From Margaritispora aquatica (Eukaryota > Ascomycota > Leotiomycetes > Helotiales > Discinellaceae): a stretch of DNA of 64,000 nucleotides. A program made the translations under genes and the position numbers. Where the stretch lies: assembly GCA_007644065.1 (NCBI GenBank), contig VJWN01000023.1, forward strand, positions 445,434 through 509,433. Reading direction: 5' to 3'. Shown here piece by piece: positions 44,312-55,862 of this stretch (the first letter of the stretch is position 1; each line of letters begins with the position of its first letter). The notes beneath the pieces are model-generated. The model worked only from the letters and a program-made list of their open reading frames with translations, had not been told where the DNA came from and made no database searches.

Positions 44312-45863
44312 TTAATACTTGGGATGAGGCAAGACCAAAGACCTCTTGTAATCATCCATCTCCCTCATCTTCGAGTCCTGATAGGTAACTTCGACATTTG
44401 TCGTCATCCTCACCCTCGCGGGTTCAACATCATGTAGTATGAAGTCCTCATCGCTGTTCTCCGGTCCAATGCGCGACCTTCCATGTGAAGATATGATGTT
44501 CTTCGAAGTGTAGTTGTCTCTGGAAAAGCCGTCTGGGTAGCTGGCGGCACCACTTTTGTTTTGAGAATCAAGGCGTGGGAATATGCGGATGACGAGACCA
44601 CGGAGAGTCGGCAGACATGTGACGATGATGGCCACGTTGGCTTCGAGGAAGGTCCAGCTGTTGGAGGTGACTTGGTAATCTTGAAAGCGGTGCGTTAGCT
44701 TACGTTCAGGAGCGACACAGAGCCCTGAGAAAGAGGACTTACATGGAGTATCTAGCGCAGCAATCGCTGGTCCAACAACAACCATTCGCACAACTGTACA
44801 AGCAATGATACTGAGACATTAGCTTCATGCGTTCTCCTCGCTTTAGATTTAGATCACTCACAAGATTCCCAAGCTGAACATCAAGCAGAGAGCAAGCTTT
44901 TGAAACAGAGGCATTTGAAGTCGACGGATTTGATAGATAGGTAAGACAATGATGGCTATATCGGTGATGATTGCCATGACAGATGTGCTGTACCAGACCT
45001 TGCCAATCTCAATACAATGGCCGGCCAACTTTTTATTCCACATTCTTGCAATTGGGCTAGAGGACACCGAACTATTAGCATGACATAAAAGTTTGGGTCC
45101 TTAGAAAGCAGATCACTCACTCGCATTGCCAGATTGTGCAGCACACCGAAGCGAAGCTGTAGGCGATGGTGATTCCTCCTATGGCATACGCCCCTCTCTT
45201 AAAATTGAGGCCGGGGAATATTCGAATGTAGAAAAACAAAATGCTGAGTCTTTGGCGATGACAGTTAGCGAATTGCATGGATCAATTATTGGGGAGCAGT
45301 GCATCGGTACTGCGCTGCTTGGAAAAAGAAACATGTGAGATCAGTCACTTACTTGGTCAAACAAATCGAGACCTTGTAAAGAAGTTGTGCGACGAAGAAC
45401 CACTACTCCAGATTAGACACTGTGATATGTTCTACTCACAGGCATCTTGGATTTACCTTCATAGCCTCGGTCAAATGTTGACTGCTCACTTGCTGCTCAA
45501 GTTAGTGTCCAGTACTTTAAGCCATTCGGCTGGAGAGGGTAAGAGAGATGTACAGTTTTGTGAAGACCAAACCCATTCTTGACTTCCATGTTAAACGAAA
45601 CAGCCATTGTGATTGCCAAAACCTACGCAAATAAGCAGTGTTCGACCCCAAGTCCTTCGAGTTTTGCTTACCGTGGCAGGGACAATCAGATAGTCATCCA
45701 TGCCAATCGACTTGTTGACAAAGTAGCGAGTCCATAGCCGACATGAGACAAACGTAAACGATAGACACGCAAAAACGATCGAGATATTGGCTAGGCTCTC
45801 GCCTCGAGGATTAGGAATATGAGAATCAACGCCATCGCGAGCGAGAAGCTGAATGAGAGACAT
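44312..45863 (-). CDS. PTH11-like rhodopsin-domain (SAT4-type) integral membrane receptor
   Basis: Second seven-helix fungal receptor in the window, without a CFEM domain. Eight exons (45672-45863, 45554-45622, 45457-45492, 45353-45402, 45121-45249, 44862-45071, 44743-44810, 44312-44679) give 1122 nt in one frame, 373 residues. The family order is complete: LANISIVFACLSFTFVSCRLWTRYF, the MDDYLIVPA loop, GFGLH, EAMKWFFVAQLLYKVSICLTKLSILFFYIRIFP, a Cys-containing loop, MWNKKLAGHCIEIGKVWYSTSVMAIITDIAIIVLPIYQI, then FQKLALCLMFSLGIFI and WTFLEANVAIIVTCLPTLRGLVIRIFP. The cytoplasmic tail (about 90 residues) is polar. The 36-nt third exon is needed for continuity. Ligand unknown. Confidence 0.88.
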
Positions 45864-46399
45864 TCTCAATATTGGACGGTCTGATGACGATAACCCGCTC
45901 CAACGGTCCCAACCAACAAAAGGGGGGCATCATTTTCCTTTAAGTCCAGATTGATTGCTTGCGAGTTTACCCAGTCTTGGCATCGCGTGCAAGCGAACTC
46001 TCTCGGCACTGCAGAAATGCAAGAAAGCCATTCTTTGCAATTTAATACTCTTTTATCCGTGCATAATCGTATTGGTGGCCAAGCTCGGAGTTTATCCATA
46101 TTAGTCTTCATCCCGAACTTCTGTAGCGACTCTGTGCATGGTTCCTGCATAATATACAAGGGCATGCCTGACGAACAATCTCATATCGATATCCTGATTT
46201 CCACATATCTTGGAATAGGTGCTCTATGCACTGCCAGGTACCCAAGTACCAGGATCAATTGCTCCGCGACGAGCTCGCTAGTCGTCTTACCCCGAGTTTT
46301 GTTTACTACAATATTCCTTCTTCCCCTTCAACCAAACGTCTCGATCATCCATCGAATTCTTCCGGAGGTCGTTTTGTTCAGGCATTTTAATACATCAGC
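45864..46399. promoter_or_regulatory. Divergent promoter region
   Basis: 536 bases between the receptor (minus) and the secreted binding-protein-like gene (plus). No clear box noted. Confidence 0.4.
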
Positions 46400-47509
46400 A
46401 TGTTACTCCAATTGTTGCTCAGTGCCTCGGTGGTCAGCGCGCTTGACGTCTTTAACTATGGCGCATTCACGCAAACCGCGACATACTCGGTTGCAAACGT
46501 TCTCGGTTTCTTCAAGGCCTATGATCTCGATGTCAAATATCTCCAGGTACCCAATTCAGTTGCAGCATTCGCCTCGCTTGCTAGTGGAGAGTATGATCTC
46601 TTGACTGCGACCATCGACAACGCTGTTAACTTGCGATTCAATTCCGGAAGGAACTTCACTGTTCTAGGCCAATTGGATCAAGGACCAGATCTTGTGCTTG
46701 CTTCTGCTCCTAACATCACCAAAGTATCGCAGCTTGTGGGCAAGCCGTTGATTGTCGACTCGCCTGTCAGTGGATATGCGTACCTTTTGCGAAAGATGTT
46801 GAGCGCCAATGGACTCGTAGATAGCGATTATTTCTTCCAGGTAGAGTTCCACTCTCACTTCATATGTACTTCTAGTCTTACGTTTTGCAATACTGATAAG
46901 AAGTAGACTGTAGGAGGAACCAGCTTGAGATATGTAGACCTGATAGCTGGCTCGTTACCAAATGGTTCAGCAGTCTATGCAACAATCCTCACCTACCCAT
47001 TCACAGCATATGGACAATCCCTACCAGCGGCCCAACAACCAAACATCCTTGCTCGCGTCGCCTCATATGAGAATCCCATAACTTCATCCGCTTTCACCAT
47101 CTCACAATCCTCCCTCTCTAATAGCACCAAGACCGTCCTACTGGAACGATTCATGGGCGCCATGTATGCTGCAAACTTGTACTTGAACGACCCACGGAAC
47201 CAGAAGTGCGCCACCAAGGCCATTCAGACGCAACTGAATGTCACTTCTGCAACTGCTAAACTTGAGTATGTCGCTGCCACCAATTGCACCACTGGCGAGA
47301 TCAGCCCTCCAAATGGAAAATTCACAGTCAACCAGCAAGGAATAAACAATATTATTGCTGTTAGGAAGGAATTTGGTGGATTCACGGTTGCTTCGGGCTT
47401 CGATTTTGTTGCGGCTACCAAGCCAGGTGTTGGGAAACTGATTGACTACTCGGTTAGAGACAAGGCTGTCAAGAACCTGAAGACAAAACTCCTGTCTTGT
47501 GGGTGTTAG
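46400..47509 (+). CDS. Secreted periplasmic-binding-protein-like (NMT1/SsuA type) protein
   Basis: Type 2 periplasmic-binding fold, the class that in bacteria delivers nitrate, sulfonate or thiamine precursors to ABC importers. Two exons, 46400-46840 and 46907-47509, give 1044 nt, 347 residues. Residues 1-14 form a signal peptide, and the mature protein starts with a first strand typical of the fold (LDVFNYGAF), then AYDLDVKYLQVPNSVAAFASLASGEYDLLTATIDNAVNL, the usual anchor for substrate binding. LVGKPLIVDSPVSGYAYLLRKML marks the hinge. Several N-glycosylation sequons (NFT, NIT, NGS, NST, NVT) agree with secretion. Fungi have no periplasm or matching importer, so the protein probably works outside the cell as a binder, or has another role. 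Ligand unknown. The start ATG lies just after a TTTTAATACATCAGC leader. Confidence 0.8.
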
Positions 47510-47788
47510 CTGGTCTTGCGAGATGATTGATTTGGTAGCCTGCTTAGACTAATTCAAGTAGTCACTCCGACTTGATATCCTTGATGAGACGACCTGGAGC
47601 ACAGTACTACCTTCCTAAAGCGGAACTCTTATGTGAACCGATGCCATGGACGAGGATATGATGACTCCTAATTGAGGTAGTAAAGGTTATGTCTGACTAC
47701 CGAACTATTGGGAAGGACTTATCTTGTCATCTCTGGGGGGATGAAGTGATCGTGTCCCAAAATCCATTCCTCCCCGCAACCTCATCAC

Positions 47789-49620
47789 TTAACCCATCTC
47801 CTCATCCTCCATTGCCTCTCGCACGCACCTCTCACAACAACATCCATCCGGCAACCAACCCAGCAGCTCTTCAGCTCTCTCCCAAGCTTTCATATTTTGT
47901 TTCCCTGGGCCTTTGAAGAAGACATAGCTCGTGAAGACTTCCTCCCCCTTTTTGATATCCCTCAAAGCTCGGTAAACACAACGAGAAGAGCCGAAGGAAG
48001 CCTGTATAAACATACTTTCTGGATTACAGGTGTGGTTGAAGAACGAATACATCGGGTCGATATGTGCGCAAAACTCGGACTCGTTGATGTAGTTGTTGTC
48101 TATGCGGTGCCTGTACAATGTTAGTGGTTCAATGCGAAGCAGAGCATGATACCCGGAAAGGATGAACGTAAATAGAAACACCTACCAAAGATTCTCTAAC
48201 ACCCAAGCATCAAATCTCAAGTCAGCAAAAACATCCACACCAAGTCGCTGAAGAATTTTGACCGGTTCGACGACTCTACCTCGGAAATTCCAGTTCACAG
48301 CAAGGTCACTCTGATACTGAGGAGCTAGTCTCGCAAAATTGGGGTTCTCCAAGGGATGGGATCCACCTGTTTTGCAAACAGCTAGCATTCTCAGCCAGAT
48401 CAAACTGCAAAATGGAGGGTTCGCATCGTCACAGAAATTCATGTATGGAGCTTTGGCAGCTTTCTCGTAGAGATAAGCGAAATCCTTACCACAAAGCGCT
48501 CCATGGTATGATTTCTGGGCAATATCTTGGCATTTAGGTCCGCAGAAGCGAAGTGCTGGGCAGCAAGGAAATTCGACTGTGCCGTTTCCAAGTCGACCAA
48601 AGCAATTGTAGCATGCTGCGCCACTCATCCGGTTACATTTAACAGTCAAGCAACCTTGTGAGTCGAGTATGAAATCCCCTGCTTTGATATTACGAGTTGC
48701 AAAAATTCCAAAGCAGTTGATTCCGAGAGGAGACTTCTTGACTTCAAGCATGCCACGCGAGCACACCCCCATTTTGCGACTCGCTTCTAGAATGACTTGG
48801 TCACTTCGAATAGAGAACCTCTCGGGAATCCAGGGATATGGGTTGCGCAGCTGTCGACCAGCATCACCGGTCATTGATATCTCCTGTACGACTCCGGTTG
48901 ACATGTTTCTGCTGACAAACCACTGTTCAAGCTCGGATTTAGCGGCAAGGATGAGAGGATCCGTCGGATATGCAAGCAAAGCCTGTTCACATATCTCTTT
49001 GACGTCAAAGCAAGCACGGAGAAGACATAATGCATCGATCAGGAGTTGGTAGCTTCGGTAGCTGTATTAGCACCCGGCTGCGGTATAATGGAAGAGAATG
49101 CAGCTTACGCTTCTAAGCGTTCCTGGAAGAGAGCCCCCACCACCAGGAAGCTAACCATGTCATATGTGAAGTCCTTCCATGTACCCTGTTCGGATCAGCA
49201 CCAAGTTCGTACACAATGTCTAGCGCTTGATGTTACCTTCTTCCAACTTCCGCTCCACTGAACCATCCCAAATTGTAACCAAACCTCGTCACCTAGTTGG
49301 CCTTTCCTCTGGAGCGCTGCATCACAAAGCAGTATTGCTTTATGGGCATCCGAAGCTGCCAGCTCAGGGAAGCCCAGCTTGATAAGCGTTTCCGCCCGAG
49401 TTCGCCAGCCAGTTGGATTGTATGGCAGTCCAGATATTCGCTTTGTTTGGCTTCGTAGCTGCTTTTGAAGCTTGATCAAATCCTGTGAACTTCAGAGTCA
49501 GCGGGATGAATTAGTCCGTCCCCCGAGGTGATGACAACTTGCCTTGATAGTTGGTACAGGCCATTCTGGTGCCAGGCTTGAATTGATGGAGGGCTTCCAG
49601 ATAGCCCACTTGTGATCCAT
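47789..49620 (-). CDS. TPR-like / MYND / SET domain protein (SMYD-type lysine methyltransferase family)
   Basis: Predicted S-adenosylmethionine-dependent lysine methyltransferase, substrate unknown. Exons 49543-49620, 49237-49482, 49109-49185, 48186-49061 and 47789-48110 give 1599 nt, 532 residues. The first intron starts with GC, not GT (AG|GCAAGT...CACAG), a recognised minor class. The N-terminus has TPR-like helices (GLPYNPTGWRTRAETLIKLGFPELAASDAHKAILLCD). The SET core opens with GIFATRNIKAGDFIL (about 251). A Cys-rich insert with Cys near 284, 287, 300, 301, 307, 311 and 324 corresponds to the zinc-binding MYND-like region, and the SAM-pocket motif is N451-H452-T-C-N-P, followed by KKGEEVFTSYV. 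The post-SET Cys cluster (GCCCERC) is at the end. The MYND spacing is not perfect and may not bind two zincs. Confidence 0.85.
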
Positions 49621-50378
49621 CGTGAAGTTATCCTCGAGGCAACACTGTCAAGACGTAGTACTTGAATCAAAGATGCGAAGTGATCGACTGGATTTGAATT
49701 GATTGTCTGTAGAACGAGGTGATCAAAGTACAATTGTGCGGATGTTTGCTGGTAGAAGACTTTGAGGCAGGTACAAAGTGGATTGAAATAGAAAGTCGCA
49801 CTACAACCTATGTTCAGATGGTCAAGAGTGTGTCGGCGCTTGAATAATTTATGTTCATTGATCAAATTACAGTAGTTCGAGATCTAAAGCACAAGATCGG
49901 GAGGTAGTCCCAAGCTATTCGCCTTTATCAACAAGATATTTCAAGTGAACCAAACTAAAAGGACAAGCCAGGAGGTCATCGTGAAGCTTGCCACAACCAA
50001 TTTACATCAATTAAAAGAGCATGGAAACGTCGCCACAAAAATTAGAAGACGCTTTGCTTATTCCAAGAACTACTGGAACCGATAGCGAGAGGCCATCTCC
50101 CCAAGACGGCTCCTGAACATGACACGACATCAAAGTATGCAATCCGCAGAGCAAATGCCGTGGTAAACTAGACACCATAAAAAGAGAACGATATAGCAGC
50201 CACTTCTCGCAAAGTGCAGGAGACATTGGTTTTCAATCCGATTCAAACAAGTTTATTGTTGATCAGTGCTACCAAACAATTACAACCGAATAACACAACC
50301 CTGGGAATCCTTGCTCATAAACGTTAAATCAACCATCAACCATACATCCATAAAATTACATCACTGCCGTGCAGCAAT
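49621..50378. other. Intergenic
   Basis: Promoter of the SET gene and 3' end of the next minus-strand gene. No convincing ORF. Confidence 0.45.
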
Positions 50379-51206
50379 CTAGTGCTTGTGGTGTAGCTTG
50401 GCCTTGATCTTATCCTTCAAGCTCAACTTCTCTTTGCCCTCCTTCGTCTCACTCCCGCTTCCACTGTCCTCGCCAGTCCCAACCGCACCAGCATTCTCCT
50501 TTGCGGCCGTTGGTATGATAGGCTCTGAAGGTGTCTCTTTCTTTAATGTCGTAGCTGTACTCGTCTCTGGCAGGATTGACTCCACAGGTGTATCCTTCTT
50601 CAGCGTCGTGGCTGTTGTCTCGGGAACCTCTGCCTCGCTTACATTGACATCATCAACTGTCGTCGTTCCTGGAATTTGGCTGCCTCCAGCTCCCTTTATA
50701 GCGGTTGTCGAGGCGCCAGCATCTGGTGATGGGGTGGACTCTACATCCTCTTTCAGTTTTGAGACGAATGGTGTAGGCTTGACTATTGATTCTGCCTTTT
50801 CCTTCACTTTCTCTGTTGTAGATGTTGGTGCGGTTGTGGATGTCGATGTGGATGGTATAGCAGGAAGCTCTTTGTTTGTCTCGATATTCTCGTTTGCAAC
50901 AGGTGCTTCACCTGCTGGTCTCAATGGCAGAACTTTCGTTGTCTCGAGGACTGAGTCTGTTTTTGCTGTTGATGGCTCTGCTCTTTGGTCAGCATTTCAT
51001 ATAACTGGAGAGAGTTAGAGAGACAACTCACCATCATTTCCCTTATCGAATGGCTCCCCCTTCTCCACATCACCCTGAACACCAGAAAGAGGTTCCTGTC
51101 CTGGTGTCTCATTCTCGGTCTTTGCGACACCTCCCTCGGTTGTCTTCTCGGGCTCGCCCCAGATGGCCTTGGAGGCTGCGGCTGCGAGGTTGTTTACTGT
51201 CTCCAT
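50379..51206 (-). CDS. Disordered Thr/Glu/Lys-rich protein, stress-associated family likely
   Basis: 258 residues from two exons (51032-51206 and 50379-50980; 777 nt). The N-terminal 58 residues have the widespread fungal pattern METVNNLAAAASKAIWGE ... EPLSGVQGDVEKGEPFDKGN, seen in small conserved proteins of unknown function. The rest is disordered: Thr/Ser-rich, with two near-copies of a TATTLKK[DE]TPxE module and PIIPTA, and a lysine-rich end (KLSLKDKIKAKLHHKH). No membrane helix. Composition and length resemble hydrophilic stress proteins, but no LEA motif is present. The acceptor CCAAAGAG was chosen over CCAAAG because only it keeps the frame. Confidence 0.65.
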
Positions 51207-52060
51207 GTTTGGTTCTGGTTTGCTATTTGGTTTGATGTTCGGTTTACTGATTGATCGAGTGTTTGTTTATTTGCAAGTGAATTGTGAATGGAACCGGATA
51301 TTTGGTATAGAGAAAAAAGAGTGAGACCAAATGGAACAGGAAGACTTTATACTTCCACAACAAAGACGCAGAATACTTGCCAGCTTGCTTACGACCCTAG
51401 TGCCGATCGACCCTGACGTCTTTGCATCTAACTTTCTGTTGGAAGCAAGTAACTAGGTGCTTCTCGTTGATCACATCTGACTGGCTCACGCTTCCCACTC
51501 GGAGAGCTCTCGCCACAGGTTCCTTGATTTAGTCCCCGCAATCTAGGATCACGCATTCTTTCTCGCGCCTGTATTCAAGTTCCAACAAAGCAATTGGTAT
51601 TCGTTAAACGATTGCATGGAATAAGAAATGCAGAGAATGTCGAAAATACGGGTGTTGTCCGGAAACAACGTTTGGCACAATGACGTGGGGCGAAATCGAC
51701 GTCATCGATCCCGTCCTCCTGCTGTCCCCACGTTTGGCGGCGAGCTGCAAGAAAGGGGGCCGAGGCCAATATGTCTGTTCCAAAAATATCCTCAGCACTA
51801 GCAAAGCCAACATGTGTACAATTATCAGATTACGAGCAAGACCATATCTACCTTCAATGGTCAAAAGTAAGAAAAATCACAAACAAGCTGTCAACGATCC
51901 AATCATTCATGCCATCCAATGTATGCACCAACCAGACCCAAAGCGCTCATGCAAATGTCAAACCAAAGTACTGTCCATGCCTCTCCTTTCAACACCTTGA
52001 TGCGCCAAATTTAACCTCCTCTCCCTCGTTCGCTTGTTCTCATGCGTAGACCAAGGTTCT
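51207..52060. other. Intergenic
   Basis: Promoter of the disordered-protein gene and 3' end of the GTPase gene. Several open frames, none credible. Confidence 0.45.
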
Positions 52061-54088
52061 CTAAGTCCCGGATGCAGGAACACTGGCTGGCTCAACACCC
52101 TTTCCACTGCCCCCAACTGTCTCAGCAGCTCCAGCAGCTCCAGCAGTTGTGGCCGTTCCCTCGTTGCTATTTTCAACAGCAGCATTCGGGTTCAAAGGTT
52201 TGTTGTAGTCATATCCAACACTCTTGACAATACCAAGTCCTTTTGTCCTACCCTCACGAAACAGTAATCGATCACCAGGGGCTAGATATTCAGGTCTCTG
52301 GACGAATCGGAAGGCAACAAGTGCGCGATCACCTGTCCTGATGTACGAGCGGTCGATGTCGATGATGGCACAGGTCTGAGAAACTGGGCCTACGTGCAAC
52401 ATTGCTTGATACTTGGTCTTGATGGTGGTTGCGTGAGAAAGAATGAGTACTGGAAGGGTTAGTGGAATATTGACGTCGAATGGTGTCACGTACCTTCTGC
52501 TACAAACTCACGATACACCTTTGGTGCGCTTTGTTCCAATTTTGGCAACACTACCATACCTTTCCGAACATCTTTCCGTCGTACTTTTTTCAACGCAAAT
52601 GAAGCAGATTGCCCAGCTGAAGCAGCTGGCACAGGTATCCGTTTTCGTTCAATAGACCTGATACTAGTCGTTGTGAATTGCCCAAGGGAGTCAGGCCCAA
52701 TAAGTACAGTATCTCCTGTATGAACGACACCACTTTTGATGATGCCAGAAACCACAGTTCCGACGAAAGGTACAGAGAAGGTATCATTGACGTGGAACTC
52801 GAAAGGGGCTTCCGCATCATAATGCCCGTGGTGAGGCAGGATGTTTAAGAATGTTCGTACCAGATCCAGGGACTCGCCAGTGACATTAGAAACCTGAAAG
52901 ATGGGGCAGATACGCTGAGACACAAATTGAGTAGCAGTATTGATACACTCCTCGCGATTCTTGATGAAGATCGGTATTTTCCTCGCCCCAGGCGATTTCA
53001 GAATACGAGTGATCTGTTGGATGGTCTGTTCCAAAATCTGAGGAGGACAAATATCGATTTTAGTGACCACTACCATGACTGGCACATTCAATGCCAAGGC
53101 AATTCCAAGATGTTCTTTACTCATGCCAATCAACCCATTGTTCGCAGCCACCATGAGCAAACAGTAATTTGGGCTGGAAGAGAGAAGTCCAAAGACGGTG
53201 GTTCGCAGGTAACGTTCATGCCCAGCTAAATCAGTGAAAGTGATGACTTTCGCAGATCGTTTTCCGATTTCCTCCCAGGACAGTTTCCTTCCTGGGACTT
53301 CAGCTGTGATGACTTTGCCTAATGTGTCAAACCCCATGATTTCCATTCCCACCGAACTGGTTCGACCACTCTCAATCTCGTGCTTGTGTCGGAAGAGGTT
53401 AACTCGAGCCTTTCCTCGTCCATCATCAAGACCACCCTTCACTAGCACGCCCAGCATGGTACTTTTTCCGGCATCGACATTACCAACCACTGCGATTCTA
53501 GTTTCGATAACCTCCTCAACGGTTGCTGGATGTTGTCTGATCAATATTTTCCCACTGCAATCCTTCTCTTTTTCCGCTGTAGCACTAGGTGCCTCTTCCT
53601 CGCCACCTACGTGTTTGGTCAACAGGATTTGGCAATCGGCCTTGACTTTCTTGGCGGCTTCTCGTAATCTTTTCATCGCAATGTCCCATTCATCTTTCGT
53701 CAATGCCATCGAGTCTCCATTGTTCTCGAATCCAATCTCGAATACTGTTTCTCCATGCCCTTCGGCCATGCGAGTATCCAGCAGCGCAACAAGCTTGTCC
53801 AACGCATCTTTGTCATTTGAAAGGAGGATTTCTTTTAGCCGTACTACAGGAGAGTCATCGGAAAGGTTGAGAGAATTTAGAATGTCAAGTTCGGCATGGT
53901 CTTCGTTGGAAGCTACAGATGTGGGAGCGGTGGATGGGTATCGTAATTTCTGTTGCTTCTCCACGTAATCCGCGAATTCACTAAGCGCCTGAAACAATTA
54001 TCAGCAAAAGTTTCAGCCCTATGTAGAAGAAGCATACTGTTTCTCCTTTCCGTCGCTCATGGGGGAGCTGTTTCAATTTAGAGGCCAT
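52061..54088 (-). CDS. GTPBP1/GTPBP2-type translational GTPase
   Basis: Cytosolic EF1A-related GTPase; in animals the GTPBP1/2 group helps clear stalled ribosomes and promotes exosome action. Exons 54038-54088, 52494-53988 and 52061-52449 give 1935 nt, 644 residues. Nucleotide-binding motifs are all present: G1 GNVDAGKST (186-194), G3 DLAGHE (270-275), G4 TKID (326-329) and G5-like SNVTG. The switch-1 region RTSSVGMEIMGFD is characteristic of this group. After the G domain come two beta-barrel domains (FVGTVVSGIIKSGVVHTGDTVLIGPD and ILSHATTIKTKYQAMLHVG...GDRALVAFRF). The N-terminal 170 residues are helical and acidic. The C-terminal 40 residues are low complexity (Ala/Gly/Thr). Introns 49 and 44 nt. 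Confidence 0.92.
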
Positions 54089-54656
54089 GGTGGGGCAATC
54101 GAGTCGATGTCGAATACCAAGTTAAAGTGTTTGGTATCCGTACTTTCATTTGTTTTTAGGTGGTAGGTAAACAAGACTGCGAAGGAATGGGGATTAAAGG
54201 AAAGGTATATGATCCAATGCTGGAGTGATCAAGAAAGGGTAATGTATTGTTCATATAGGGTGCATAAGGTGACGGATGACTCGCTCGGTCTGGGGAAGAG
54301 GAGAGAGCTTTATCGATAAGCGGCTATGATTCACGCCACGGAAGAGTCAACGAAAGAGTCAACACCACCAGCTGCACAATTTGGACGCACGTTTCAATCC
54401 TTCAGAAGAAGTCTTCGCGGGAAACATGACTTGCACATGGAATGTCATGGAATGGATTTTGGCTGATTTTGGTCGCATTTGCGTCATGACTTCTGGTCCG
54501 CTTTTGTGTGTGTGGTATCAAACTCATGTCCCCAAACTTCTCGTCTGCTCCCATTCAACCTGCCAGTAGTCCAGCTTGGAGCTCCTGTACCGTCCATCTG
54601 CGTCGCTTTCCTTCGATATACTTTGAGTATGTATCATTCCAGCTAGGTAATGCCGT
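54089..54656. other. Intergenic
   Basis: Promoter of the GTPase gene and short 3' flank of LSm3. No gene seen. Confidence 0.5.
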
Positions 54657-55123
54657 TCATGACGATATTTGTGGAGAGATCAGGACAACGCTGTCGCCTA
54701 TGGTAAAGTTAGAATAGACATCGGGAAACATCCAGCAGAACAAGAACAGGAGATTCCCACGTACCTCTAACAAACAACATCTCTGATTTCTTGTGAATAG
54801 TCTACAGCACAATGTTAAAAGAGCTCTTCAATATGCGCCGAGGCCTCGGGCTTCCCCACCTTCAAGACTTCTTCCTCGTCCTCATCCTCCTCCATCACGT
54901 ATATCGTCTCCTCCACATCTCCCAGAACCAAGTTGCAATGACTGTCATATGCCTAGATTCGTCAGTCCGCAGAGTCGTCCATCAAGAGCAAAAAACATAC
55001 GTGTAGCCTGCCCTTGAGTTCCCTGTCCCCTCGCAGCTTCACAAATACAATCTCATCCAGGCAAAGGCGCACAAGGTCGAGAGGCTCCGCGAGAGCGGAG
55101 GCTCCATCATCTACATCTGCCAT
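54657..55123 (-). CDS. LSM3: U6 snRNA-associated Sm-like protein LSm3
   Basis: Subunit of the LSm2-8 ring (U6 snRNA, splicing) and LSm1-7 ring (mRNA decapping). Four exons, 55001-55123, 54860-54952, 54765-54801 and 54697-54657, give 294 nt and 97 residues, the normal length. Sm motif 1 is split between exons 1 and 2 ([16 protein letters not shown], then [15 protein letters not shown]) and Sm motif 2 is [12 protein letters not shown]. An acidic loop (EEDEDEEE) separates them. The third exon is 37 nt, and without it the protein would run into EELF-stop, losing Sm motif 2. The short gene thus has three introns of 48, 58 and 67 nt. Confidence 0.95.
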
Positions 55124-55862
55124 ATCGTTTGAAATTGTATTGAGAGCGGTTGTTGGAAGGCAATCAATGATTTTGCGGCGGTTTGTTTGCAAACAAGGCG
55201 GGGGTTCTTCGGGTACTACGCTTGGCAAGCGGTTTTGAGTTCAGCCTCGTCAAGGATTCTCAATACCCCACACATTTGATTGCATACGAAGTCGAATGCA
55301 TTGTGAAATCATGTTTCACTGCATATGCAATTTGCTTCCGAGGTTCTTTGATCTTTTGATCAGAGTTCAATTCACTGTTAGTATCTATTGCTTACCTCAT
55401 TTGATCAGCAGGTTCATAAGCAAGGTCTTTGTTGCTTTATCTCAAATTTTACAAGTTCAAGGAACTCTCTTCTCTTCGACAATAGAGCTCATTGGAAATC
55501 AAGAAGCCAGAATTGTTGTGAAGTGAGACGCACTGCCACGCATTGTAGACTTCAAAGAGGTATTCACACTCACATGCCAGCAGGGTGAGAAGTAAATAGC
55601 CTTTGGTCATAGCCGATATTTAGCGAGTGAGGTCAAAGGGGGGCAAGCGAGCAAAGGTGGGGCAGAATCTAGCTTTCCATCCCACTTCTGACCTCGCCCT
55701 GATGGAGATATACCATGTGTGATACTTAAATCAGTGTGGATATTCTGTTGAGTAAGGCTGCAAATAGATCTTTCAATTCCAATATCATAGTAGGAAAAAA
55801 AGTCCTCTAATGATATATGGGAGCAGCATACACAAACCCCTTACTCATCACCACTTATCATC
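55124..55862. promoter_or_regulatory. Divergent promoter region
   Basis: Between LSm3 (minus) and the FAD oxidase (plus). Only an A/T-rich area near 55.7-55.85 kb stands out. Confidence 0.4.
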
